Positions 54,320 to 61,290 of a stretch of 64,000 nt of DNA are shown in pieces (position 1 is the stretch's first letter; the number at the start of each line of letters is the position of its first letter). Source of the stretch: Vibrio sp. STUT-A11 (GTDB lineage: Bacteria > Pseudomonadota > Gammaproteobacteria > Enterobacterales > Vibrionaceae); the NCBI RefSeq assembly GCF_026000435.1, contig NZ_AP026763.1:930001-994000 (forward strand). Reading direction: 5' to 3'. Position numbers and translations under genes: made by a program. The notes under the pieces were generated by a model. That model was not told the DNA's origin and ran no database searches. It worked only from the letters and a program-made list of their open reading frames with translations.

Positions 54320-55003
54320 TTAGACTTCGGTTGATACGACTCTGCCGCTAAAGTACTCATTAGAGACTATGTACTCGGTATTGCGTACCAGTTCATCCTG
54401 TATTTCTGCCCAATGGATATCGTCTAAGTCTTCTTTGGTATGAGTTACTGATGGAATAACACCACCAACTCTGATATTGAATGGAGTCAGTTCTTTTGCC
54501 CAACTATAGGTGAATCCGGATACCAAGGCTGCCATGCTCTCCACACCTGTCAAATCTTCATGGTTGTCATGGGAAACTACATTGACGATAACCCCTTTCT
54601 TATTCCGTCTTCGGAAACGCTCAGCAGCAACCTGTCCGTAGGTATAAAGAAAACGAGCGGCAGAAGATAGGTGATCGATGTATATACTCATTGGTTCAGG
54701 TGCCATTAAACTTGGCATTGGGGAGCTGGTCCAGCAATTGACCACCACATCTGGCGTAGCGCCAAGTTCGGACTCAATTTGGTCAAACAACAAGTTGATC
54801 GAAGTCGTGTCGTCACTGCATACGTGCATAGCAAAAACTTTATTGGTAAACGCACTGATCTGCTCGTAGCTTTCCTTCAGCGTGTCGGCGTTTTGATCAC
54901 ATAAAATCAAGGTAGCACCGAGGTGGGCAAAGTGGCTAGAGCATGTTCGCCCGATGACTGAACCTGCTGATGTGACGAGTATAATTGATTCTTTGATATC
55001 CAT
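54320..55003 (-). CDS. SDR-like protein lacking the catalytic YxxxK motif
   Basis: A 227-residue SDR-fold protein. The Rossmann loop reads TSAGSVIGRT instead of the usual TGxxxGIG, the NNAG motif is NCWT (about 89-92), and after Ser144 (NVVSHDN) the position normally holding Tyr-x-x-x-Lys (about 157-161) is MAALV, so the catalytic pair is absent. The fold is intact and the reading frame is not broken. It is probably a non-enzymatic NAD-binding regulator or a diverged oxidoreductase. Confidence 0.75.
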   Translation of the reverse strand: MDIKESIILVTSAGSVIGRTCSSHFAHLGATLILCDQNADTLKESYEQISAFTNKVFAMHVCSDDTTSINLLFDQIESELGATPDVVVNCWTSSPMPSLMAPEPMSIYIDHLSSAARFLYTYGQVAAERFRRRNKKGVIVNVVSHDNHEDLTGVESMAALVSGFTYSWAKELTPFNIRVGGVIPSVTHTKEDLDDIHWAEIQDELVRNTEYIVSNEYFSGRVVSTEV

Positions 55004-55185
55004 ATAACACCTTCACTGCTCCGTATAAACCAGTGGTTTGTGCTATCAGCATGGATTAATTTCAAACAGCTCAGTGTGAAAAGCTTCAAACTAACGCTTT
55101 TGGGGGAAGACTATTGTATGGGAATTAGTAAGTCGTCACATTTCGTATGTGTTACAAGTGTAATTGTCTGGTGAAAGTTTGAACA

Positions 55186-55689
55186 CTAAACTTGAGCTTG
55201 GATCTGGTGTTGGCGCTGAGCGGTGACAAGCTGGTTATACAATCCAGCATCAGAAATAAGAGGCTGACTTCTTTCCCCTAAACGGCGTCGTTCGTGCCCT
55301 GACAGGTTGTGGTAGACCTCTTCGGGAAGGTTAAAAGTGTCTTCCGGTAGGTAGGTTAGAGCATCTGGTTTGAGGTAATGACTAAGCTTCGCGGAAGGCA
55401 ATCCAGCACCGTGAAACTGTTTAGCTTGCACGGCAGCAAGTTCATAACTACTGCTGTCGGATCGCAAAGTTTGCGGTTGAGAGAGGAAAAACTGCTGACG
55501 TAGGATCTCATCACTTGTTTTCACCTCTTTCACTTCTTCAACGGGAGCAACGTCGCGAACATCGTTAGAGAACATAGACAAGATAAGAGCAAAATCTGAA
55601 CGTCGACCTTCATGAACGGCATGACTAATACCGCTACCAAATTGAAGCTCGTTAATAATTGCTGCTTTGTCTAGAGTATGAATTTGCAT
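55186..55689 (-). CDS. Hypothetical protein
   Basis: A 167-residue, charged, largely helical protein starting MQIHTLDKAAIINELQFGSG; AAGAGGAAC precedes the ATG. No signal peptide or membrane helix is seen. The C-terminal half has NLSGHERRRLGERSQPL. I do not recognise a family. It is separate from its neighbours by 180 and 150 bases. Confidence 0.75.
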   Translation of the reverse strand: MQIHTLDKAAIINELQFGSGISHAVHEGRRSDFALILSMFSNDVRDVAPVEEVKEVKTSDEILRQQFFLSQPQTLRSDSSSYELAAVQAKQFHGAGLPSAKLSHYLKPDALTYLPEDTFNLPEEVYHNLSGHERRRLGERSQPLISDAGLYNQLVTAQRQHQIQAQV

Positions 55690-55783
55690 GATGTTCCTCT
55701 TGAGATACTTTTATAGCGGCCTAGCAAGAAAGAACTTTAGAAAAAAGAAGAGATTAAATGCGTGTTTTAAAGTGAGGCAATAA

Positions 55784-55813
55784 AAAAGCTCGCTGTATTG
55801 GCGAGCTTTTGAA
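55784..55813 (-). terminator. Terminator of sodB
   Basis: AAAAGCTCGC pairs with GCGAGCTTTT around a 7-base loop, just after the sodB stop on the minus strand. Confidence 0.88.
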
Positions 55814-55843
55814 TAAGACTAAATTGAACTAGGGGGAAGTCAA

Positions 55844-56428
55844 TTACTTCGCTAGGTTCTCTGCTACGAATTCCCAGTTTACAAGAGCCCAGAAGCCGTT
55901 CATGTAATCAGGACGTACGTTGCGGTAATCGATGTAGTAAGCGTGTTCCCATAGGTCAACAGTTAGAAGTGGCGTTACACCTTCTTCTGTTAGAGGAGTG
56001 CCTGCGTTAGAAGTGTTAACGATGTCTAGAGAACCGTCAGCTTTCTTAACTAACCAAGTCCATGAAGAACCGAAGTTGTTGATTGCTGCATCAGTGAACT
56101 TCGCTTTGAATTCTTCGAAAGAACCAAATGCTGCATTGATTGCGTCAGCAACAGCGCCAGTTGGTTCGCCGCCCGCGTTTGGAGCTAGACAGTGCCAGTA
56201 GAACGTGTGGTTCCAGATTTGAGCAGCGTTGTTGAATACGCCACCAGTAGAAGTCTTGATGATCTCTTCTAGTGTTTTGCCTTCGAACTCAGTGCCAGGG
56301 ATAAGACCGTTTAGCTTAACTACGTAAGTGTTGTGGTGCTTACCGTGGTGGAAATCTAGAGTCTCTGCTGAGATGTGTGGTTCTAGTGCGTCTTTCGCGT
56401 AAGGAAGAGCTGGTAGTTCAAATGCCAT
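55844..56428 (-). CDS. sodB: Iron superoxide dismutase
   Basis: Dismutates superoxide in the cytoplasm. The 194 residues start MAFELPALPYAKDALEPHIS and include HHGKHHNTYV, NHTFYWHCL and the metal-ligand motif DLWEHAYYIDYRN; the pattern is the Fe-type SodB. The ATG at 56428 is chosen; five upstream codons are discounted. It is divergent from grxD, as in E. coli. E. coli sodB is regulated by RyhB in its leader, but I did not identify a site here. Confidence 0.97.
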   Translation of the reverse strand: MAFELPALPYAKDALEPHISAETLDFHHGKHHNTYVVKLNGLIPGTEFEGKTLEEIIKTSTGGVFNNAAQIWNHTFYWHCLAPNAGGEPTGAVADAINAAFGSFEEFKAKFTDAAINNFGSSWTWLVKKADGSLDIVNTSNAGTPLTEEGVTPLLTVDLWEHAYYIDYRNVRPDYMNGFWALVNWEFVAENLAK

Positions 56429-56711
56429 TACTCGATTCTCCATTGATATGAAAGGGTTACCTTTCGATTGCTTCCAGTGTTTTTATTTATTTTGAGTCAA
56501 TACGACTGACTTGCTAGGTATTTTAGCAAGTTTTTACTTTATTAAAAGCCCGATATGAAAATATTTTAAGATGTTAGCTGTGACGAAGAGATGAATTTCC
56601 CGCCACTAAACAGTCTTATTTTAAACCATACCAATTATATGGTTTTTATTCTGCTGTTATTGAGTAAAATGTGGCAGATAAACAAAGTTAAAACCTATGA
56701 ATGAGGAAGCG
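56429..56711. promoter_or_regulatory. Divergent region between sodB and grxD
   Basis: 283 AT-rich bases with an 8-bp inverted repeat AAACCATA/TATGGTTT (56624-56646). It carries both promoters; no specific regulator site is clear. Confidence 0.4.
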
Positions 56712-57047
56712 ATGGAAACTATCGACAAAATCAAACAGCAGATTTCAGAAAACTCTATCCTGCTGTACATGAAAGGCTCACCGAAACTGCCAAGCTGTGG
56801 TTTCTCTTCTCAAGCGTCACAAGCTCTTATGGCATGTGGTGAGAAGTTCGCTTACGTAGACATTCTACAAAACCCAGACATCCGTGCTGAGCTACCAAAA
56901 TACGCACAATGGCCAACGTTCCCACAACTATGGATTGAAGGTGAGCTAATTGGTGGTTGTGACATCATTCTGGAAATGTACCAGAAAGGTGAACTTCAGC
57001 CTCTAATCAAAGAAGCTGCAGCACGCGCTGAAGGCGAAGCTGAGTAA
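56712..57047 (+). CDS. grxD: Monothiol glutaredoxin 4
   Basis: Iron-sulfur trafficking glutaredoxin of 111 residues. The active site is MKGSPKLPSCGFSSQ with the single Cys of the CGFS motif; TFPQLWIEGELIGGCDI follows as in E. coli GrxD. GAGGA lies 5-6 bases before the ATG at 56712, preferred to the ATG at 56697. It ends the core block; the island begins just downstream. Confidence 0.97.
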   Translation: METIDKIKQQISENSILLYMKGSPKLPSCGFSSQASQALMACGEKFAYVDILQNPDIRAELPKYAQWPTFPQLWIEGELIGGCDIILEMYQKGELQPLIKEAAARAEGEAE

Positions 57048-57079
57048 TTCGTAAATACTCACATTTAGCGAAGAATACG

Positions 57080-57107
57080 AAGGAGCCACACTGGCTCCTT
57101 TTTTCTT
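57080..57107 (+). terminator. Terminator of grxD
   Basis: AAGGAGCCA pairs with TGGCTCCTT around CAC, followed by T6. Confidence 0.92.
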
Positions 57108-57204
57108 TTTTAAGGTAGTGGAATAAACTAATGCTCACAATCTTTAATGCCTAAAGACCTCGTGCTCTATTCTCTGATATTCAAAATCTATGTGTAGTGA
57201 TGTG

Positions 57205-57218
57205 ATGGACGCCTCAGC
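57205..57218 (+). repeat. Left subterminal inverted repeat of the IS
   Basis: ATGGACGCCTCAGC, a perfect match to the complement of the right repeat. Confidence 0.85.
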
Positions 57219-57279
57219 ACTCAAGTTTCGCGGTATCTGCCAAACTTGATGCTGATAGTAAACCTAAAGGGCTGCCATT

Positions 57280-58308
57280 ATGGATATAAAAGTTGTTGGA
57301 ATTGATTTAGCCAAAAATGTATTTCAGGTCTGTGTTTGTCTTGTAGATCATTCAATTAAGAGTAATCAAAAAGTTAGACGCAATAAGCTACTCGATAAAG
57401 TAAGGCAATTTCCTCAAGGAACTTTAATTGCAATGGAAGCATGTGGGACCTCTCACTATTGGGGGAGGAAGTTCAAAGAGTTAGGCTTCGATGTTCAGCT
57501 AATTCCAGCCCAACATGTTAAGCCATTTGTCTCAAGCCAAAAGAACGATGCGAATGATGCTCTTGCTATATGTGAAGCAGCTTTTCGACCTAATATCCAT
57601 AAAGTGCCAATAAAAACGGTAGATCAACAAGATATTAAATCATTACGCTGTGTTCGGGCCCGCTTAGTCCAAAACAGAACGGCGACAGTAAACCAAATTC
57701 GCAGTTTAGCAGGTGAATCTGGCGTTATTTTTAGTGCCGGAAGAATAAAACTTCAAGCGTCCCTGATAGATGCTTTAGAAGATGGAAGCAACGATCTTTC
57801 GTATACTCTCCGTAGCCTTCTTAAATCTCTATATGATGATTTATGCGCTTTAAATTATCGAATAGAGCAAATCGAGCGTGATATTAAAGCTCTTTGTCAA
57901 AATCAACCTCGCTACGAAGCACTGCTTTCAATTCCTGGATTTGGGCCATTAGTAACAGCGAGCTTTATTAGTGAGATAGGTTCAGGTCTACAATTCAAAA
58001 ATGGCAGGCAGTTATCTGCATGGTGCGGACTGGTACCAACTCAATCTAGTTCTGGTAGTAAAATCCGCTTAGGGAGCATCACAAAAAATGGCAGCGCCGA
58101 TCTGCGTGTGTTACTTATTCATGGCGCGAGAGCTGTAGGGCGTTTTGCCAACAAACGGCAAGATAAACTTGGGCAATGGTTCAACGCTTTAGCTGTCAGA
58201 CAAGGTAAACATAAAGCTGTGGTCGCACTTGCGAATAAACTAGCTCGTATAGCATGGAAAATATTAACAGGAAGCCATGACTTTGACGTAAACAAAGCCT
58301 TTGCATAA
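57280..58308 (+). CDS. IS110-family transposase (DEDD recombinase)
   Basis: A 342-residue recombinase. The N-terminal RuvC-like DEDD set is Asp9 (VVGIDLAKNVFQV), Glu53 (AMEACGTSHYW), Asp90 and Asp93 (KNDANDALAICEA). The C-terminal Tnp domain holds LSIPGFGPLVTASFISEIG and SAWCGLVPTQSSSGSK with candidate nucleophilic Ser. It is full length and appears intact. The ATG at 57280 follows a weak ribosome site. The recombinase of this family works with a bridge RNA from a non-coding end. Confidence 0.93.
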   Translation: MDIKVVGIDLAKNVFQVCVCLVDHSIKSNQKVRRNKLLDKVRQFPQGTLIAMEACGTSHYWGRKFKELGFDVQLIPAQHVKPFVSSQKNDANDALAICEAAFRPNIHKVPIKTVDQQDIKSLRCVRARLVQNRTATVNQIRSLAGESGVIFSAGRIKLQASLIDALEDGSNDLSYTLRSLLKSLYDDLCALNYRIEQIERDIKALCQNQPRYEALLSIPGFGPLVTASFISEIGSGLQFKNGRQLSAWCGLVPTQSSSGSKIRLGSITKNGSADLRVLLIHGARAVGRFANKRQDKLGQWFNALAVRQGKHKAVVALANKLARIAWKILTGSHDFDVNKAFA

Positions 58309-58504
58309 TAACCTCAAGAAAGTTTACATACACTGATGAACAAACGGTTAACCGTACCTATTGTAACCTGAGTTGACCAAGGCATTAAATGCCGATGTAG
58401 TGATTAGGCAATAGGTTTCGGATTTACATCAAGGCGCAGGCGAAAGCGTCTATAACGACGCCGAATATATGGTAGTGAACCAATCATTCAAAAGTGTTGT
58501 AAAA
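58309..58504 (+). ncRNA. Candidate bridge RNA region of the IS
   Basis: The 196-base non-coding stretch between the transposase stop and the right repeat. It contains the palindrome ACGGTTAACCGT (58344-58355), the hairpin GGCAT-TAA-ATGCC (58381-58393) and the stem-rich GGCGCAGGCGAAAGC to GACGCC region (58432-58460). In the IS1111 group the bridge RNA is expected from this downstream side. Guide loops were not assigned. Confidence 0.5.
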
Positions 58505-58518
58505 GCTGAGGCGTCCAT
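58505..58518 (+). repeat. Right subterminal inverted repeat of the IS
   Basis: GCTGAGGCGTCCAT, complement of the left repeat, perfect over 14 bases. Confidence 0.85.
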
Positions 58519-58860
58519 ATATGGTCAAGTCTGCGAGGGGCCACCATATTCCAGAAGTCTCGTAGAAAAATCTATGGGCCTTTGTCTTTTCTGCTCCGGT
58601 CTATATCCGGTCCTAGGTTTACCTCACAATACTTTTCAGCCTGACTTACTCATATCAGTAATCTTTTGCCTCTAGCTGTCAGTGGACGTTAGCAAGCCAA
58701 TATCACACATCCGACACAACCTTATGAGTGCAATTGCATTATTAAGGTGCATAATGTTGCACTGCAGAGTTCGAATTCCACGACAACGCAAGGTCTGGCA
58801 CGTTGGCATGCTAATTGATTAGTGAAAGTTAGCAATAAAAACATAAACATGGAGTTACTA
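58519..58860 (+). promoter_or_regulatory. Region between the IS and ansB
   Basis: 342 bases without a gene. An interrupted inverted repeat GTGCAA..CATTAT with ATAATG.TTGCAC (58728-58762) lies about 100 bases before ansB and could be an operator or leader hairpin. A 68-codon open frame crosses the IS end and is not considered real. Confidence 0.4.
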
Positions 58861-59892
58861 ATGAAAAAATTATTACTTGCAGCGTCGATCTCTTCACTTA
58901 TGTCGTTTTCCGTGCTGGCTGATAGTTTACCCAAAGTCACTATTTTTGGTACTGGTGGCACTATCGCAGGTTCATCAAAACAGGCAACCGATGTTACTGG
59001 TTATAAATCAGGGGAGATAGCAGTAGGTACACTTATTGATGCGGTTCCGGAGATTGCCAAAGTAGCAGATGTGAGTGGTATTCAAGTAGCAAACACTTCA
59101 AGTGCCAATATTACTTCAGATATTCTCCTTAGCATGGGTAAGCAAGCTAATGATTTATTAAAACAAGATGTTTCTGGTATCGTAGTTACCCACGGAACCG
59201 ATACTACTGAAGAAACCGCTTTCTTTTTAGATTTAGTTAATCAAACAGAAAAACCAATTATTGTTGTTGGAGCTATGAGACCAGCTACTGCAATTAGTGC
59301 TGACGGTCCTATGAACTTACTAAACGCAGTAAAACTGGCTACTAGCGAAGAATCTATAGGCCGAGGGTCTATGATTATGCTTAATGACTACATTGGCTCA
59401 GCTTATTACACGACCAAAACCAATGCTATTTCGTTAGATACTTTCAAAGGACGTGACGAAGGATTCCTTGGTGTATTTGCTGGTGGTGTCCCTCATTTCT
59501 ACTACGAACCATCTAAAGTAACAGGTAAGCATACTTTTAATATATCCCAAGTAGATAAACTACCAAAAGTGGATATCTTATACAGTTATCAAGACATGAC
59601 GACAGAGCAAATTGACGCTCTGATTAAATCAGGATCAGAAGGTATTGTTATTGCCGGTAGTGGTAATGGTTCAACGCCTAAGGCGGTGAAAGATAAAGTC
59701 AAAGAGCTTAAAGAGAAAGGATACCCAGTTGTTTTATCTACTCGAACAGGCGGTGGTTATGTTACACATAAAGATCATGCTATTGGCTCTGGACTTTTAA
59801 ACCCACAGAAGGCCAGAATTTTATTAATGTTGGCGTTAACAGAAACTAAAGATGTGAATAAAATAGAAAAAATCTTTGGTACAGAAGCTTAA
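58861..59892 (+). CDS. ansB: Periplasmic type II L-asparaginase
   Basis: Hydrolyses asparagine in the periplasm. The 343 residues have a signal peptide (about 1-20, cleavage after VLA) and then VTIFGTGGTIAGSS with nucleophilic Thr, VTHGTDTTEETAFFL with the second Thr-Asp, and the typical AMRPATAISADGPMNLLNAVKLA. GGAG lies 6-8 bases before the ATG at 58861, so 13 upstream codons are left out. It lies inside the accessory island and is distinct from the cytoplasmic AnsA in this window. Confidence 0.93.
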   Translation: MKKLLLAASISSLMSFSVLADSLPKVTIFGTGGTIAGSSKQATDVTGYKSGEIAVGTLIDAVPEIAKVADVSGIQVANTSSANITSDILLSMGKQANDLLKQDVSGIVVTHGTDTTEETAFFLDLVNQTEKPIIVVGAMRPATAISADGPMNLLNAVKLATSEESIGRGSMIMLNDYIGSAYYTTKTNAISLDTFKGRDEGFLGVFAGGVPHFYYEPSKVTGKHTFNISQVDKLPKVDILYSYQDMTTEQIDALIKSGSEGIVIAGSGNGSTPKAVKDKVKELKEKGYPVVLSTRTGGGYVTHKDHAIGSGLLNPQKARILLMLALTETKDVNKIEKIFGTEA

Positions 59893-59971
59893 GTACACAG
59901 TATATACGGTGAGTCCGTGCCGGGTTTCGACTAGCCCAATAAATAGGGTATAGACCGGACTAGGAAAGAGA

Positions 59972-59999
59972 AAGGTGTATGAATTTGTTCATACACCTT
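59972..59999 (+). terminator. Perfect hairpin downstream of ansB
   Basis: AAGGTGTATGAA pairs with TTCATACACCTT around TTTG, 12 bp. There is no long T-run, but the position fits transcript end or 3' stabilisation. Confidence 0.55.
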
Positions 60000-60235
60000 A
60001 TCGAGAATTAGGGACGTACTTAGACTTAACAAAAGGTTAATGACTTTCAAGTCAAACGCAAGAACTTACAGGAACACAGGTGCCTCGACTAGGTAGCTAA
60101 CTTGTACTAAATCAAACTACTCATTCAGCAAGTTCAAAGCGGCATTAGCCATAACTGACATTAGAAATTAATTTGGTCAAAGCCGAAGTGCTCAAAGATG
60201 TAACCTGATTGACCTGAGAAGCTTTGGGACAGTTT

Positions 60236-60279
60236 CGTGCCAGCCGAGATCTCATGCCAGTCGAGATCTCGCTGACACG
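60236..60279. other. 17-bp near-perfect hairpin with repeated GCCAGYCGAGATCTC
   Basis: CGTGCCAGC-C-GAGATCTC pairs with GAGATCTC-GCTGACACG, with one bulged C and one G-T pair, around a 9-base loop. The two arms also give a direct repeat GCCAGYCGAGATCTC. It could be an operator, a small RNA or a retron-related structure. Confidence 0.55.
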
Positions 60280-60530
60280 TTGTTGGACAAAAGTTCGTTA
60301 GAGTTTCTACTTAATTTAGCAAAGCACGGATTACTACAAGTATGAAAAACTCCTGTTTCCTGACCAAATTCACGATTCCACTACAAATCTATCCTCACTG
60401 ATAGATTGAAGAAGAGACGAAAGAAGGTAAATGTCATCATATTCACATTATTTAATATAAATTACAGCACTTAAGTTGCACACCAAAGCAACTTGATATA
60501 GTCTTTTCAATACGTTGTGGTGTGGGATAT

Positions 60531-60750
60531 CCTCGTCACATATTGAGCTTATTTAGCTCGTGGGAAAACGAAAGTTTTCTGTCTTTTTGACCCATACATG
60601 CCTAGCAGTGACCATGATGAGCACCGTTCAGAACATGTGGGAATTCGAACCTTGGGACGAAATCAAGGTTCGTCGAGACGGGGGCATGTGCTGATCAATC
60701 CCTTCTCTGTAATTGGACGAAACCAAGCTTTTTACTTCGTACTGGCGAGG
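60531..60750 (+). ncRNA. Candidate retron msr-msd RNA
   Basis: Structured region immediately before the retron genes. One possible outer pair is CCTCGTCA (60531-60538) with TGGCGAGG (60743-60750), one G-T. Inside come two msr-like short hairpins, GAGCT-TATTT-AGCTC (60545-60559) and GAAAAC-GAAA-GTTTTC (60564-60579), then a T-rich spacer, a 7-bp stem ACATGCC/GGCATGT (60596-60602 with 60683-60689) and a 9-bp hairpin CGAACCTTG/CAAGGTTCG (60646-60672). Alternatively the ACATGCC/GGCATGT pair could be a1/a2 of a smaller RNA, with TAGCA following it. Boundaries are not settled. Confidence 0.5.
60652..60727 (+). repeat. Duplicated TTGG(G)ACGAAAYCAAG motif in the retron leader
   Basis: TTGGGACGAAATCAAG (60652-60667) and TTGGACGAAACCAAG (60713-60727) differ by one insertion and one T/C change. 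Each can form a small hairpin with the ACGAAA segment in the loop. Confidence 0.65.
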
Positions 60751-60765
60751 GGGCTTGGGGATTAC

Positions 60766-60770
60766 GGAGG
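60766..60770 (+). promoter_or_regulatory. Ribosome binding site of the retron small peptide
   Basis: GGAGG lies 7 bases before the ATG at 60778. It adjoins GGGGATT and GCTTGG (60753-60763), which can pair with upstream AATCC and CCAAGC, so its accessibility may depend on RNA folding. Confidence 0.7.
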
Positions 60771-60777
60771 ACATGAA

Positions 60778-60945
60778 ATGTCAAATAACACGCAACGCGA
60801 TCAGCAAGTAAGCATTACAAAACCATCAAAGCATGAGAAACGCCAAAAGCAATTCAAACGCTTCCTTAAAGCTCTTAGTTGGCTATACCGTCTTTGGTAT
60901 TGGTTCAATTTTCTTCTAGGTCTGTTAGATGGTGGTGATAGCTAA
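60778..60945 (+). CDS. 55-aa cationic hydrophobic peptide, probable retron toxin
   Basis: Starts MSNNTQRDQQVSITKPSK at an ATG with a good ribosome site; a longer frame from 60598 runs through the structured RNA and is not used. Residues 19-29 are basic (HEKRQKQFKRF) and 30-50 form an aromatic hydrophobic helix rich in Trp, Leu and Phe, ending GLLDGGDS. The shape resembles membrane-active toxins of type I toxin-antitoxin systems. It is the first gene of the retron operon, followed 39 bases later by the HTH gene. Toxicity is inferred, not shown. Confidence 0.7.
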   Translation: MSNNTQRDQQVSITKPSKHEKRQKQFKRFLKALSWLYRLWYWFNFLLGLLDGGDS

Positions 60946-60984
60946 TGTTTGCTCCCCCTAGTTTCGAAATATGAGGCTATTTAT

Positions 60985-61290
60985 ATGATTCATAGAGCAT
61001 TACGTTTGATTCGTCAGTATCATAATCTTTCTGTAACCAAGCTAGCTGAAGAACTCAGCATTCCTAAGCAATATTTAGATGGAATAGAATCAGGTGTAAA
61101 ACCTGTAGGCAATGATATTCTCGAAAAATATTCAAATAGATTCGATATTCCTATTTCTTCTCTAGTTATGTTCTCAGCACAAATTACTAATGAGAGGAAA
61201 CTGGCGAAGAAGCTTAGAAGTTCTTTGGCAGGAAAAATCCTTGATGTAGCAGAATGGGCGATGAATAAAAATGAAAAAATCGAAGCTTAA
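60985..61290 (+). CDS. XRE-type HTH protein of the retron
   Basis: A 101-residue protein starting MIHRALRLIRQYHNLS; GAGG lies 8 bases before the ATG at 60985, whereas the earlier TTG at 60949 lacks a site. The helix-turn-helix is typical of XRE/Cro proteins: SVTKLAEELSIPKQYLDGIESG (about 16-37), then a C-terminal helical region of about 50 residues. The last 20 bases overlap the reverse transcriptase start. Retrons with an HTH partner are known (type VI in the Mestre scheme, from memory). Its role could be repression of the operon or part of an effector complex. Confidence 0.85.
   Translation: MIHRALRLIRQYHNLSVTKLAEELSIPKQYLDGIESGVKPVGNDILEKYSNRFDIPISSLVMFSAQITNERKLAKKLRSSLAGKILDVAEWAMNKNEKIEA

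Larger units (their letters stand above)
57205..58518 (+). mobile_element. IS110-family (IS1111-group) insertion sequence
   Basis: Bounded by perfect 14-bp inverted repeats (ATGGACGCCTCAGC at 57205-57218 and its complement at 58505-58518). The real termini probably lie a few bases outside, because IS1111-group repeats are subterminal. It is about 1.31 kb with one intact transposase gene. No target-site duplication is expected. Confidence 0.85.
59893..60530. other. Structured non-coding region between ansB and the retron
   Basis: About 640 bases with no credible gene but several hairpins: a 12-bp perfect stem at 59972-59999, a near-perfect 17-bp stem at 60236-60279 and an 8-bp stem at 60386-60407. 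The promoter of the retron is expected in its last 150 bases. Confidence 0.5.

Noticed and set aside
58469..58675. 68-codon frame crossing the right end of the IS
   Set aside because: It spans the IS boundary, lacks a ribosome site and shows no family features.
58766..58785. tRNA T-loop-like GTTCGAATTCC upstream of ansB
   Set aside because: The flanking bases do not form a T-stem and no other tRNA arms are present.
60640..60660. Reverse-strand GGTTCGAATTCC resembling a tRNA T-arm in the retron leader
   Set aside because: No matching T-stem or acceptor; the bases are explained by the hairpin at 60646-60672.
60598..60777. N-terminal extension of the retron small peptide from the ATG at 60598
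   Set aside because: It runs through the hairpin-rich RNA region, has no ribosome site and gives a low-complexity sequence unlike the rest; the ATG at 60778 has GGAGG at proper spacing.
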